A stretch of 30,322 bases of DNA from a virus, in the IMG/VR virus record IMGVR_UViG_3300047492_000267, positions 1 to 30,322 of that record; one strand, given 5' to 3'. The position numbers were made by a program, and so were the translations under genes. The notes under the pieces were generated by a model. It was not told where the DNA came from, ran no database searches, and saw only the letters and a list, made by a program, of their open reading frames with translations. The number at the start of each line of letters is the position of its first letter. Positions within the stretch are counted from its first letter, which is position 1. This document shows, piece after piece, positions 15,201 through 23,746 of the stretch.

Positions 15201-15614
15201 AGTCGCTTTTGGAGTAGCATTTACCAAAGGACGACTAGCTGCTGCCCAAGCAAGAATACCTGTAAAGGGCATTGAAGCTCCAATCCCTTCACCGATAGCA
15301 CGCGAGTAGCGATCAGCGGCATTCTTTGGTGTTTGCTGGCCTTGGTTAAAAAAGCGACCAAATTCAAAAGCTTGGCCTTCATCAAGACCAATGACTTTGC
15401 CAACATTGCGAGAAAACATATCGGGCAATGCAAAAAGCGCTGAGTTAAAGCCCCACGATAATTGTTGCGCTTTTTCCCAAAGGCTACTAGGTCCCTGATC
15501 AGGACCTGTTTTACGCATATCCGTGGAAGGAACAGGGGCTCCTTCCTGACGCCCGACCACCTCACCGGTGGCTAGGTCAACCAGTTCACCTTTGGTGTTC
15601 GTAATCGTGGGCAT
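12285..15614 (-). CDS. Giant virion protein, probable internal/ejection protein (1109 aa)
   Basis: ATG 15614 begins 1109 aa of mainly alpha-helical, A/Q/R-rich sequence. Residues ~100-230 hold glycine/alanine-rich hydrophobic stretches (G-I-G-A-S-M-P-F-T-G-I-L-A-W-A-A and A-A-V-D-V-A-F-G-A-G) that could insert in a membrane. Long charged helices follow, as in the ejected inner-core proteins of T7-like phages. No lytic transglycosylase motif was found. It lies last among four giant proteins in the late operon, two bases before the small basic gene. A structural role is well supported by position and size; the exact role is inferred. Confidence 0.65.
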   Translation of the reverse strand: MPTITNTKGELVDLATGEVVGRQEGAPVPSTDMRKTGPDQGPSSLWEKAQQLSWGFNSALFALPDMFSRNVGKVIGLDEGQAFEFGRFFNQGQQTPKNAADRYSRAIGEGIGASMPFTGILAWAAASRPLVNATPKATTLFKGIADDAISMVQKSPAVAAAVDVAFGAGYESLRQAVEEQVDEANPNKQLYKELLPMGAFLGIPLAVSKLPSVQAAGWARNKIASASGGLDDIEKEVLAGLPRGFRLPVVDILPKQFIKNAERKLEQVFGPINQSPEAQEALRQLQAAMADPRVAQAGFLFDAAEQSMYAPLVRRKAELLEQLGPKELEATKARINENQQKLDALFDSFAPAARKPIVEAFQQAQAERQALFESLLRQQKDLTDAEVMAISERLGPQNIDQLNNELRGVLMNTMEIDAQQRNQILRRMGLRQAVSPEGLPMATREEGKSLFPSQDMEDAAIKLIQKYTPERPTGRLSLPTPIALLKGFVDSRLALRQRMEAQMMDQLVDQRMREQLEGSSLLQDADFMKSLKSEVMAAIRGAGAKGPKRKVQARELFKGAEGEVRIPVAGGRAIEINPKALAEDAARLAEANTKIDINLPEAMDYLQSAIRYRNDSLARYNAAMDRGRVRITDAQRFLDAGNATFRDVEKLILDHVPRIRNEYGNMKAVIDDYRAGFERSLPLLMTKKVRGGEEFLLPNERLLQTAFSNAQNLRDLQVALAGVPAGEELLQKGALDWLRSKGAVTAEGLVDPKKIRTILDKNRNIVEALPTNIQQMFRDEVTLADDYVRRMGEIEQRRVTAQDNELDRLLSKAARTDADPRQILNSALRDPATMRVLVNQLGKDPEQMGALRRAVFDIAVEGARGGGAIKTFIDNNEKSLRVLFENTQHLDDLKKLADLQRRVNAFADVTGQIPAFESVDESIKRLFGSGIQYLTTTFREAAVGRIAPETGALALMIRLAGNLENEVYKRIFTRALEDPEFARRITQVGTVQQAKQVAAQLQKIGISPSAYVPKAARTTAQEIADFAKADETIQDNVPSVPSSAAQMLRTLPPAPPTRGLNLRAPETVAPTQAGPPQVNLMYPALFPNDPISALLQARQTQIQQGQPVR

Positions 15615-15615
15615 A

Positions 15616-18540
15616 TCACTGTCCGATCAATTGACGCAATTGCGTGGGATTGAAGGCATCCACACGACCATTAGGTAACCGCAAATAGACCGTGGCCCGT
15701 GGATCTTGGAGCTTGCCAATCGTACTACCAAGGAAGGTATACATCATTTTCTGCTGCTGCGGATCAGCCGAAACAACAAAGGGATCGCTTTGTGTGCCGG
15801 TGTTAGGTGTGCGCATCACATAATCGTTGTTTTCGTAACCCAACTGTGTCAAGACCTGTTGACGTGCATTACGCAAGATGGTTTCAAGGCTATTGAACTG
15901 CTGTGCAGCGATTTCCTTGTTAGAAAAGAATCGTGTGGGATTGTTGATGCCTTTAGCTGTTTCGCGAACCCACTCCTGCTCTTGGACCGCGACCCGCCCA
16001 CCATCGTTGGCCGAAGCGATATTCTTCATGATGCTATTTAAACCAACCTGCACTTGCGTTGCAGCATCTTCCTGTTTTACATCAGGTCTGATCAAACCAC
16101 CTGAAATAGGAACCAAGAGGTTGTTAACTTTGTCCTGGAACCACGTACCGGGGCTATAAAGTTCTGCGAACTTACCTTTCAGGTTATCCAGCGTATTAAG
16201 GCTGTTATCCAAAGACCGTAAGGTTGATGTCAGCTTAACGCGTTCCGACTTATCTGTTTCAACCGAAGTCGGTGCTTCTCCACGGTTTTCAACAAAAGGA
16301 TTGTCTGTATCACGAAGCGTGAATCGGCTAGCAACCGCCGACTTAACCGTTGGATCCTTAGGATCAATGGAAAAGCCTAAGAAACTTCCCTTATCGGTTT
16401 TTAGAACACGGCCCCCGGCTCCCGCGTCTTCCAGAACCTGAGTACCAGCTTTTTCAAGCTGCTTCTTCATCAGCTCAAAATCACCTCTGAGCAGTTGCAA
16501 ACGCATGGCTTGAGCATACTTATCCTGCTCTTGTACATCGCCGATAGCTTGCTGCAGTGCAGCAGTGCGAATCTTGATATCGCGATCTTGAGCCTGGGAA
16601 AGAATCGCTGCAAAACCACGTGGTAGTTCTGCTGCCGCTTCACTAATGGCCATTGCAGCCGTTGGCTGACGGGAAGTGCCTAGTTTAAAACCTGCTTGAG
16701 CAAGTAATAGCAAAGCATTGGATCTTGCCGTTTCTTTATCATCCCCCAGCAATTCCTTAAATAGTGGTGCTAATTCCTGATAGCCAGCCCTGATCCGTGA
16801 AGCGCGGTCCGTGGGCAACTCTCCTTTAGCCGCAGCTAATGCAGTGGCTAAGGCTTGAGGCGCAATATTCGCTTCTTCAAACGCTGCTTGGTCGGAGGGA
16901 CGCATCGTTGCGGCTTGTGCAGAAGGCTCTGGAATAGGCTGACCTACACCTGAGACATCCAACCGAGGTAACTCCTCTTTAATAGGTTCAAGAGGGACGT
17001 TAGCGGCAGGGGCCAATGACGTGGTCCGTTGACCGGGGATCTGTGCCAATAACATCTCACGCTCGGCATCGGCTTTTTTCTCTGCTTCAGAGCGTGTGTC
17101 TCTTCCGGTCAATCCTGCTATAAACGTTGCAGGAATACCCGCTGCAAGACCATAGCGTTGCAGCATGTCTGCTGCACGGGGATATTGTTGAGCCAACTGC
17201 TGTGTCCCAAGTCGCAAACCTTCCGTGAAGGTGGGCGATACAGGAGGAGTCAGCGTACCTGCCGGGGCGAATTGCGTACCTCTACCATAACTGATCACGC
17301 CTCCCGGCCCTTGGACCAAGGCGTTTCGCGCTTGGATACTTAAAGGCATAGGCGGTGTTCCACCCATCATTCGCTCAACACCGAACTGCGGACGCATTAG
17401 CAAATTACCGAGATACTGGTTGAGGTTTTGCGCTCCGGTTGCTCCCATCTGCGCCAAGCGTTGCCCCTGTGATACCAACATACCGGTCGCTGCGCGAAGG
17501 GGTGGCAAACCGTCCGGGGTCGGCGGAGCTTGTTCAGCCCCGCCCTGGGGGAAAGGGAGTGGGGGCCCTCCCATAGGAGCTTCCATGGGCGGAGGTGCCA
17601 TACCTTGGGCCTGGGGCAATGCTCCAATGCCTGCTTGCTGTGCAAGTTGGGTCTGCAACATGGCCAACACCTCAGGCGGCGTTTGCATCGCAGCTTCTTC
17701 GCCGACCATCTGAGCAAGCTCCATGTACCGCGCATCCACCGATCGCATGTCACCGCGCAGGTTGTTCATGAGGATTTCAGGGTTTTGAGGTGTGCGGGGA
17801 AGATCCAGTGCTTCATCTTCGTCTTCACTGCCTTCCTGTTCCATCTCATCTTCAAACCCGGAAAGAATGCCCGTGTTACGCGCCTCTTTGGATAAAGGCA
17901 TTGCGAACATGGCGCGCTTGAGAATCTCATCCTCCATTTCTGAATCTCCTTGCATTGCATCAGTAACAGAGCCGCCTTGAGCGAGCTTTACGATGCCTAT
18001 TTTTCCTTCTAAAGGAATAGCGGATGAATTTCCCCCACCACCGCTACCACCTCCGTATCCCCTCATACCACCCTGATTAGATGGTCCAAACATAGAACGT
18101 TGTACACTTTCTAGTGGGTTGTACTCCGGTTCTTTTTGATACTCGGGCAGCCGGTCATACGCGCTTTGCTGAGACGGAAACTGCTGAGACGGAAACTGCT
18201 CCCACATTAACTGCTGAGACGGAAATCCTACGAGGGGAATTGCTGGTAGTTGTTGGGGAGCTGCGAATTCTTGAATGGGCTTATATAACGCTTGTCGATT
18301 AATCGTTGTTCCAAAAGGGGAGGTATTTAACTGCCCGGGCAGACTTGTATTACCCATACCACCAGCCATACCTTGCAGGTTTCTCATTTGAGATTCTTGC
18401 TGGAGTTTGAAATCTCTTTGTGCTTGAGTTTCTGGCCCTCCTCGATACGCCATAGAAGCATTAAAGATATCAAAACCTCCAGGCTTAAGGGAATTTAAAT
18501 CAGGTAAAAGATACGAGCCGTAGGGGGAAGTCGTGGTCAT
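15616..18540 (-). CDS. Giant virion protein, low-complexity (974 aa)
   Basis: ATG 18540 has AGAGATC upstream. The N-terminal third is P/Q/G-rich, with repeated Q-Q-F-P-S-Q-Q and a glycine run (~residues 160-172). A very acidic patch E-D-E-M-E-Q-E-G-S-E-D-E-D-E follows near residue 235, then D-M-R-S-V-D-A-R-Y-M-E-L-A, a pattern I recall from other phage virion proteins. The rest is helical, with A/Q-rich coils and a more ordered end (~800-974). It overlaps nothing but is spaced by a single base from the next gene. A scaffold-like or internal virion role is likely; no enzyme motif is seen. Confidence 0.62.
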   Translation of the reverse strand: MTTTSPYGSYLLPDLNSLKPGGFDIFNASMAYRGGPETQAQRDFKLQQESQMRNLQGMAGGMGNTSLPGQLNTSPFGTTINRQALYKPIQEFAAPQQLPAIPLVGFPSQQLMWEQFPSQQFPSQQSAYDRLPEYQKEPEYNPLESVQRSMFGPSNQGGMRGYGGGSGGGGNSSAIPLEGKIGIVKLAQGGSVTDAMQGDSEMEDEILKRAMFAMPLSKEARNTGILSGFEDEMEQEGSEDEDEALDLPRTPQNPEILMNNLRGDMRSVDARYMELAQMVGEEAAMQTPPEVLAMLQTQLAQQAGIGALPQAQGMAPPPMEAPMGGPPLPFPQGGAEQAPPTPDGLPPLRAATGMLVSQGQRLAQMGATGAQNLNQYLGNLLMRPQFGVERMMGGTPPMPLSIQARNALVQGPGGVISYGRGTQFAPAGTLTPPVSPTFTEGLRLGTQQLAQQYPRAADMLQRYGLAAGIPATFIAGLTGRDTRSEAEKKADAEREMLLAQIPGQRTTSLAPAANVPLEPIKEELPRLDVSGVGQPIPEPSAQAATMRPSDQAAFEEANIAPQALATALAAAKGELPTDRASRIRAGYQELAPLFKELLGDDKETARSNALLLLAQAGFKLGTSRQPTAAMAISEAAAELPRGFAAILSQAQDRDIKIRTAALQQAIGDVQEQDKYAQAMRLQLLRGDFELMKKQLEKAGTQVLEDAGAGGRVLKTDKGSFLGFSIDPKDPTVKSAVASRFTLRDTDNPFVENRGEAPTSVETDKSERVKLTSTLRSLDNSLNTLDNLKGKFAELYSPGTWFQDKVNNLLVPISGGLIRPDVKQEDAATQVQVGLNSIMKNIASANDGGRVAVQEQEWVRETAKGINNPTRFFSNKEIAAQQFNSLETILRNARQQVLTQLGYENNDYVMRTPNTGTQSDPFVVSADPQQQKMMYTFLGSTIGKLQDPRATVYLRLPNGRVDAFNPTQLRQLIGQ

Positions 18541-18549
18541 GGCAGATCT

Positions 18550-21500
18550 CTAAAATAGTTTATTAGCGGCCGCTGCCGTGGAAATGGCCCCGATACCTAA
18601 GCCAAGAGCCTGCATAAAGGGGCTTTGCTGCTGTTGTTGCGTGATGCTTGTTGCCATTTGCGAGGTCGGTGCACCCTTATAAATATCCCCAACCAAGCCA
18701 AGTTGTTGATATGGTTGATAAATATTTTGTAGGGCTGTTTGCCGTTGTGCTTCAATCTGCTGCTGCTGCAACTGACGTTGTGCCTCGCCAATACCAAAGA
18801 GATTTTGAACGTCTGTCTGACCCATACGCTGGGCAGCTTCACCCAAAGCAGCTTGCTGAACACCAATATTGGCAGCTTGTGTGCCAAGTTGCCCCATGCC
18901 TGCCGCGCGCTGCAAGGCTGTCTGCAGTTGCTGCGAGGTTAAAGCACCAATACCTTGACCCAATTGCTGTTGTAATTGGGCTTGTTGCGCCAGTGTTCCT
19001 GCCTGCTGCGTGCCTAACGTGCCATATTGGCCAGCTAAAGCTGCACGCTGCGCAGCCTGTTGAGCAAGAATATTGGCTTGTTGCGTACCTAACTGACCAT
19101 ACTGAGCACCAAGTTGTTGCTGCAGTTGCGCTTGTTGTGCTTGAACGTTAGCAGCCTGCGTACCTAACTGGCCATACTGAGCACCAAGTTGTTGCTGTAA
19201 TTGTGCTTGTTGAGCAAGCACATTAGCAGCCTGCGTACCTAACTGGCCATATTGCGAACCAATAGCCGCTTGTTGTCCTGCCCCTGCCAAGGCACGCTGT
19301 TGTGCTTGTTCAAAGGCTTGTTGCGATGCACCAAGTGCCTGCCCATAACCTTGCTGTAGCGCACCAACAATAGCTGCATTGCGCTGCTCGGCTAAATTAC
19401 GTTCCAATTCAGCACGTTGAATGCCTTCGCGACTGCCGCCGAACGCTCCCGCACGAACAGCCTGCGCTTGGATGTTTTGGCGTGCAATATCGCCCTGACG
19501 ATTGATTTGCTTGATGGCCTCATCAATAACCTGCTGTTGATAAGGATTCATAAACTGGCCGATCTGAGCAGCAGGGGAATAAGCTGCCGAAGTTCCAGTT
19601 AACGCTTGTTGAGCCGCGCTTAATGCACCAATGCCACCTTGTAATCCGGGAGCAGCGGCACCCGCGACACCGCCCGTCGTTGTACCAGCCGCTGCTAATT
19701 GTTGACCTGCGGTAATCATGCTTGGAGCAGCAGCGCCTACGACACCGCCCGTCGTTGTACCAGCCGCTACTAACTGTTGACCTGCTGCAGTAATGCCTGG
19801 AGCAGCAGCACCCGTAATACCTCCCACTTCCTGGCCTGATACGTCTAGTTGAGTACCTGCTCTACCAAACTCAGGGAGAGCCTGCGCATAAATAGAAGAA
19901 ATTCCAGGTTGTGCTGCATACATAGCCGCTTGAGCCGGGGCAAAAGCTTCAGGAATTCTTAAACCTGATAATTCTTGTGTGGCAGGTTGAATACCTTGTG
20001 CCATGGCATAGCGTTGAGATTCTTGTCCTGCGCCAAGATAGGGTAGATAAGCACCAATACCTGTCTGAGCCAAAGCAGCAGCCTGTGCTTGTTGGGGCGT
20101 GAGCCCCGCAACTTGAAACTCCGGTAATGCATAAGGAACGCTACCAAGTTGCTGCGCACGTTGCATCAAACCCAGTTTGTAAGCCTCAACTTCTGGCGCT
20201 TCACGGACAAATTGCGTGGTAATGCCAGAGCCTGTTGGAATACCGGCGGCTGTTACAGCAGCAGGTTGGCTTGTGGCTTGTGTTTGACTTTGCGCGTACA
20301 ACGGACCCGCAGCATTAACCGCTGTTGAAATTGCCGAAACAGCGCCTGGGTATTTGGCAAGCAGTTGTGATTGCACATTAGCAAGGCTGTTGCCTGAACG
20401 TAGCAAGGCTAACGCTTCATCGCGAAGTGCATCAGCGCCGGGAAGATTAGCAGGGGGCTGCGTAGCGTTAGTTGGCGCGGGAATGCCTAATAATTGAAAG
20501 CTTTGAGCGGTTGCGTTAGCAGGATCAAGTTTTAAAATTTCTGCGCGAATTTGCTCTGCGGTGGCACCACCACCAAGCATCTGCCGCACCATATTTTGCT
20601 TGTCTGCAAGCGATGCTGCGGTATTCCATTGCGTGCCAAGGACGTTATAAATCGTTCCAGTGGTCGTCCCCGTTGTCGTTCCGCCAGTGGTCGTTCCCGT
20701 GGTCGTTCCGCCGGTAGTCGTCCCCGTTGTCGTTCCGCCGGTAGTCGTTCCCGTGGTCGTTCCGCCGGTAGTCGTTCCCGTGGTCGTTCCTCCGGTGGTC
20801 GTTCCCGTGGTCGTTCCGCCGGTAGTCGTCCCCGTGGTTGTTCCTCCGGTGGTCGTTCCCGTGGTTGTTCCTCCGGTGGTCGTTCCCGTGGTTGTTCCGC
20901 CGGTAGGAGGTGGTGTAACAGGTTTAGGTGCCCCGAGTAGTGTTAAGTTAGCCTCTGTTGCATTAACTGGATCTGCCGTACTAATCGCCTGACGAATCTG
21001 ATCAACAGAAATGCCCTGGTTTAAAGCCTTTTGAACATACTGCTGTTTTTGAGCAAGACTAGCTTGGGTGTCCCACTGTTGACCAAAAAAATTAAAAAAC
21101 TGAGGTGGGGCAGTAGTTGTTCCAGTTGCTGGTGAGACAGTAATGGTTTCAATTGAAGGGGGAGTTGTTGTTCCACCTGTTGGTGCAACAACTCCTGTTC
21201 CCGTTGGCGTGGTTGTAACGGTTGCAGTTGGCGTAAACGTAGGTGTAGATGTAGCGGCGGGGGTAGCCGTAGAAGTAGGAGTAGGAGTAGGAGTAGGAGT
21301 AGAAGTAGAAGTAGAAGTAGGGGCAGAAGTAGGGGCAGGAGTAGAGGGAGTAGCCTTCGGGATACCCAGCAAATCATATGTTGATTGCGTAGCACTAGCC
21401 GGATCTAGTTCAGCAATTTTGGCTTTAATTTGATCGCTAGTAATTCCTGAGTTCAAAAGTGTTTGAACATAACCTTGTTTTGTAGACAGAGGCGCAGAAG

Positions 21501-21903
21501 AATCCCATTGCAAACCAAAAACATTATAAGTTGGGGCTGATGTAGATGTAGATGTAGATGTAGATGTAGATGTAGATGTAGATGTAGGGGCAGAGGCAGA
21601 AGAAGCTGTATAAACAGGCTCCGGCTCGTAATAAACAGATTCTTGATAAGTGGGTTCTGGGGTATACGTTGTTGTGGGCGTGTTCGTTTGTTGAAGAACA
21701 GGTGCAGATGCAGATGCAGGTGCAGGTGCAGGTGCAGGTGCAGAAGGAGGACTATAACCGTTGTCAAGCATCCAATCGATGTCGGATTGCGGAACACCAG
21801 CACTTGCTAAATCCGCAGTTGTTACCCCGTTAGCATTAAACCAAGCAATTTTCTGTTGTGGCGAATAAGTTGCCCAACTTGAAGGTAATGTAGGTAGTGC
21901 CAT
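18550..21903 (-). CDS. Modular repeat virion protein with low-complexity linkers (1117 aa)
   Basis: The start is ATG 21903 with GAGGTAAATC upstream. The N-terminal ~50 residues contain the helical pattern Q-Q-K-I-A-W-F-N. Three homologous 57-aa modules follow at residues 126-182, 270-326 and 418-474 (N-x-x-G-x-Q-W, K-Q, Q-I, D-P-x-x-A-T, L-L-G-x-P). They are joined by S/T/P-rich linkers and nine G-G-T-T-T-G-T-T-T units (335-415). The C-terminal half is Q/A-rich, with 25-residue repeats built around Q-Y-G-Q-L-G-T-Q (plus strand ~18930-19265). It ends in a hydrophobic A-L-G-L-G-I-G-A-I-S-T-A-A-A-A helix. It is probably an ejected or extended tail component; the function is inferred from context. 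Confidence 0.68.
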   Translation of the reverse strand: MALPTLPSSWATYSPQQKIAWFNANGVTTADLASAGVPQSDIDWMLDNGYSPPSAPAPAPAPASASAPVLQQTNTPTTTYTPEPTYQESVYYEPEPVYTASSASAPTSTSTSTSTSTSTSTSAPTYNVFGLQWDSSAPLSTKQGYVQTLLNSGITSDQIKAKIAELDPASATQSTYDLLGIPKATPSTPAPTSAPTSTSTSTPTPTPTPTSTATPAATSTPTFTPTATVTTTPTGTGVVAPTGGTTTPPSIETITVSPATGTTTAPPQFFNFFGQQWDTQASLAQKQQYVQKALNQGISVDQIRQAISTADPVNATEANLTLLGAPKPVTPPPTGGTTTGTTTGGTTTGTTTGGTTTGTTTGGTTTGTTTGGTTTGTTTGGTTTGTTTGGTTTGTTTGGTTTGTTTGGTTTGTTTGTIYNVLGTQWNTAASLADKQNMVRQMLGGGATAEQIRAEILKLDPANATAQSFQLLGIPAPTNATQPPANLPGADALRDEALALLRSGNSLANVQSQLLAKYPGAVSAISTAVNAAGPLYAQSQTQATSQPAAVTAAGIPTGSGITTQFVREAPEVEAYKLGLMQRAQQLGSVPYALPEFQVAGLTPQQAQAAALAQTGIGAYLPYLGAGQESQRYAMAQGIQPATQELSGLRIPEAFAPAQAAMYAAQPGISSIYAQALPEFGRAGTQLDVSGQEVGGITGAAAPGITAAGQQLVAAGTTTGGVVGAAAPSMITAGQQLAAAGTTTGGVAGAAAPGLQGGIGALSAAQQALTGTSAAYSPAAQIGQFMNPYQQQVIDEAIKQINRQGDIARQNIQAQAVRAGAFGGSREGIQRAELERNLAEQRNAAIVGALQQGYGQALGASQQAFEQAQQRALAGAGQQAAIGSQYGQLGTQAANVLAQQAQLQQQLGAQYGQLGTQAANVQAQQAQLQQQLGAQYGQLGTQQANILAQQAAQRAALAGQYGTLGTQQAGTLAQQAQLQQQLGQGIGALTSQQLQTALQRAAGMGQLGTQAANIGVQQAALGEAAQRMGQTDVQNLFGIGEAQRQLQQQQIEAQRQTALQNIYQPYQQLGLVGDIYKGAPTSQMATSITQQQQQSPFMQALGLGIGAISTAAAANKLF
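18930..19265 (-). repeat. 75-nt tandem repeats encoding 25-residue Q-rich units
   Basis: The bases CGTACCTAACT recur at a 75-nt period near 19084, 19159 and 19234, with more diverged units on the left. On the minus strand each unit encodes about 25 residues beginning Q-Y-G-Q-L-G-T-Q followed by A/Q-rich sequence. The units are long regular helices, probably a fibrous or coiled-coil rod. Confidence 0.8.
20659..20901 (-). repeat. Nine tandem 27-nt units encoding (G-G-T-T-T-G-T-T-T)n
   Basis: The 243 bases divide exactly into nine units of 27 nt, identical in protein but differing at synonymous positions. They form a flexible Gly/Thr linker of 81 residues between modules 2 and 3 of the 1117-aa protein. 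Silent variation with no amino-acid change points to selection for the linker sequence. Confidence 0.92.
21271..21342 (-). repeat. Hexanucleotide array (AGGAGT/AGAAGT type)
   Basis: About twelve consecutive hexamers of the form AGRAGT, with two AGGGGC variants, encode a T/S/P-rich linker of the 1117-aa protein. Hexamer gain or loss keeps the frame, so linker length can change without knocking out the gene. Confidence 0.85.
21539..21586 (-). repeat. Hexanucleotide microsatellite, eight perfect GATGTA copies
   Basis: Forty-eight bases consist of eight uninterrupted GATGTA units. On the minus strand they encode alternating Thr-Ser, the linker before module 1 of the 1117-aa protein. Perfect copies suggest recent slippage. 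Confidence 0.93.
21701..21743 (-). repeat. Hexanucleotide array (GGTGCA/GATGCA)
   Basis: Seven hexamers GGTGCA or GATGCA encode an Ala-Pro/Ala-Ser linker after the N-terminal helical domain of the 1117-aa protein. It is the same kind of in-frame array as the two others in this gene but with a different unit. Confidence 0.85.
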
Positions 21904-21911
21904 GATTTACC

Positions 21912-23738
21912 TCACGCGCGAGCTGGAGCATTTTTCTCCAGCGTGTGCATTAAACGATAAAGGCGTTTTGCGCCCTCTCTACGTGAACCGTTACCGGCTC
22001 CGCGCACAGCACGTGCTGTGAGTACAAATTCCCCGTCCGAGAGCATGGCGGGAATGTCATCGGATTTTTCTGTACCGGGACCTGCAATCTGGCCCGTGCG
22101 CCGAGGATAACCGCCCCCTGCCATCATACTCATAATCCCGCCAGATGCCATACCTGGGGGTGGCGAAAGTCCGTATTTAGCTGGATTTTGTGCAAGCAGC
22201 GTAGCACCTGTGATTTTAGCGCTCTCAGGGATGTTAATAGGTTTCGTTTTAAATCCACCGGTTGCACCAAGAAGGCCAAGACCTGCAGCTACCGATGGGC
22301 CATAAGTTGCCAATACTCCAGGCATCGCTGCTCTTCTTGCAGCTTCAGCGGCTTGAAGTGCATAAAACTCGCGAGTGCTTGGTTGTAAGTTGGCATAAAG
22401 CGGATTACTCATTGCTTTTTGGAAAGCTTGACCTGCCGCTTGTTCTGCACGCGCGGCCCCTGCTTCTTGAATACCTCCGGGTGTTTGTCCCTTCAAGTAA
22501 TCCAAAGCCTGTGGCCCACCGGGAACCATCCCAGCAAGACGTTCAATACCGGTCAAAGGCTGATTAGCCGTGGCGCTTTGTCCGGGTATAGCTGGAGCAG
22601 CAACATCAATAGGAGCAGGACCTTGAATAGCTGGAGCAGCAGCTACAGGGGGTGTGACAGCGTTTGGAGCAAAATCGAGCGGCATGACCCCTGGAATACC
22701 TCCCGGAGGAGCTCCCATATTAGACCCGCCAGGGCTAGCTGCTGTCACATCACTCGGTGTAACAACATTTGATACAGGTGCTTGAGCGGGAGCCATGGCC
22801 TGTGAGCCTACGGTAGGACCACCTGCCGTAGCTGCTCGTGCTTCTTGCTGGCCCATTTGCTCATATTGATTCATGGTGTTTTGTAAGGAACTAGCACCTG
22901 CACTAATAATTCCAGACTGAATGCCACCACGAAGCGCTTCACCAAGTGACTGACCACGCGCTAAACCAACACCTGTTGAAAAGATACCTTGCGCAATATC
23001 CTTAACGTAAGGCTGAAGTGCCGTGGGCAACGATCCACCAATAAGATCACCAATAAACGGACTTACTGCCTGACCAACCCCTGCCGTAACACCAGAAATA
23101 AGCGCCTCTTTCCACGAACCGCCTGTCACTTTGGTGGTAATGGCCGAAGCAATGGGCAACGGGACACCCACTGATGTCAGGGCAATTGTGCCGACCACAC
23201 GAACTGCAGTTTTCAGGAAGCTCTTCCAGCTAAAGTACTCTGGCAATCCAGTGCGTGGGTTGATCGATCCACGACCACCCATAGAACGGAGCACAGCGGC
23301 TTCTTCAGGGCTTATGTGAGCAAGTTGCGTATCACCAAAACGACCCAAAGAGGCTAAGCCACCTTGAGCCATGGGCATCGTAGGACCGGCCCCGCTGGTA
23401 ATAAATTCAAGCAGACCTGCTTTAAGTGCAGCAAAAAACTGAGGATTAAACTGCTCGGGTAAATCTTCGGGATCTGCTAATCCCTGTGCAATCAGTTGTT
23501 GCCTTATCTGCGGGTAATTAGCAGCATTTGCGATGATGTAGTCAACAAGTTGCAGTAATTGTTGAGCATCTGCTGCGGTCATGCCCTCTGCGCCAAGACC
23601 TTCTTGAATGGCTGAGGAGAACTGCGCCGTTTGTTCAGGCGCTTGATCCATCGCAACTTGCTTGGCAGCAAGGTAGAGATTCTCGTCCGTTTCAGGCATC
23701 CCCTGATCAGGGAGGGACATGATTCCTTCGTTTTCCAT
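21912..23738 (-). CDS. Virion protein with tape-measure-like C-terminal motif (608 aa)
   Basis: ATG 23738 is preceded by the same GAGGTAAATC leader as the next gene. The N-terminal 130 residues are helical. Glycine-rich hydrophobic segments (G-T-I-A-L-T-S-V-G-V-P-L-P-I-A-S-A-I and I-S-G-V-T-A-G-V-G-Q-A-V) follow at ~185-230. The A/P/G-rich middle is disordered. The end carries G-P-G-T-E-K-S-D-D-I-P-A-M-L-S-D-G-E-F-V-L-T-A and G-A-G-N-G-S-R-R-E-G-A-K-R, a motif known from many phage tail and internal virion proteins. It lies between the nozzle region and the giant repeat protein, so a tail or ejection function is likely; details are unknown. Confidence 0.7.
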   Translation of the reverse strand: MENEGIMSLPDQGMPETDENLYLAAKQVAMDQAPEQTAQFSSAIQEGLGAEGMTAADAQQLLQLVDYIIANAANYPQIRQQLIAQGLADPEDLPEQFNPQFFAALKAGLLEFITSGAGPTMPMAQGGLASLGRFGDTQLAHISPEEAAVLRSMGGRGSINPRTGLPEYFSWKSFLKTAVRVVGTIALTSVGVPLPIASAITTKVTGGSWKEALISGVTAGVGQAVSPFIGDLIGGSLPTALQPYVKDIAQGIFSTGVGLARGQSLGEALRGGIQSGIISAGASSLQNTMNQYEQMGQQEARAATAGGPTVGSQAMAPAQAPVSNVVTPSDVTAASPGGSNMGAPPGGIPGVMPLDFAPNAVTPPVAAAPAIQGPAPIDVAAPAIPGQSATANQPLTGIERLAGMVPGGPQALDYLKGQTPGGIQEAGAARAEQAAGQAFQKAMSNPLYANLQPSTREFYALQAAEAARRAAMPGVLATYGPSVAAGLGLLGATGGFKTKPINIPESAKITGATLLAQNPAKYGLSPPPGMASGGIMSMMAGGGYPRRTGQIAGPGTEKSDDIPAMLSDGEFVLTARAVRGAGNGSRREGAKRLYRLMHTLEKNAPARA

Positions 23739-23746
23739 GATTTACC

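Noticed and set aside
20551-20992. Long plus-strand open frames with R-S-A-G-S-R or V-V-V-P repeats
   Set aside because: They are antisense shadows of the nine 27-nt units in the 1117-aa gene. The repeat lacks stops in several frames, and no ribosome-binding site or coupling supports them.
23701-23712. Perfect 12-bp palindrome CCCTGATCAGGG
   Set aside because: It lies in the first codons of the 608-aa gene, encodes ordinary residues there and has no T-tract or second copy, so chance is the simplest view.
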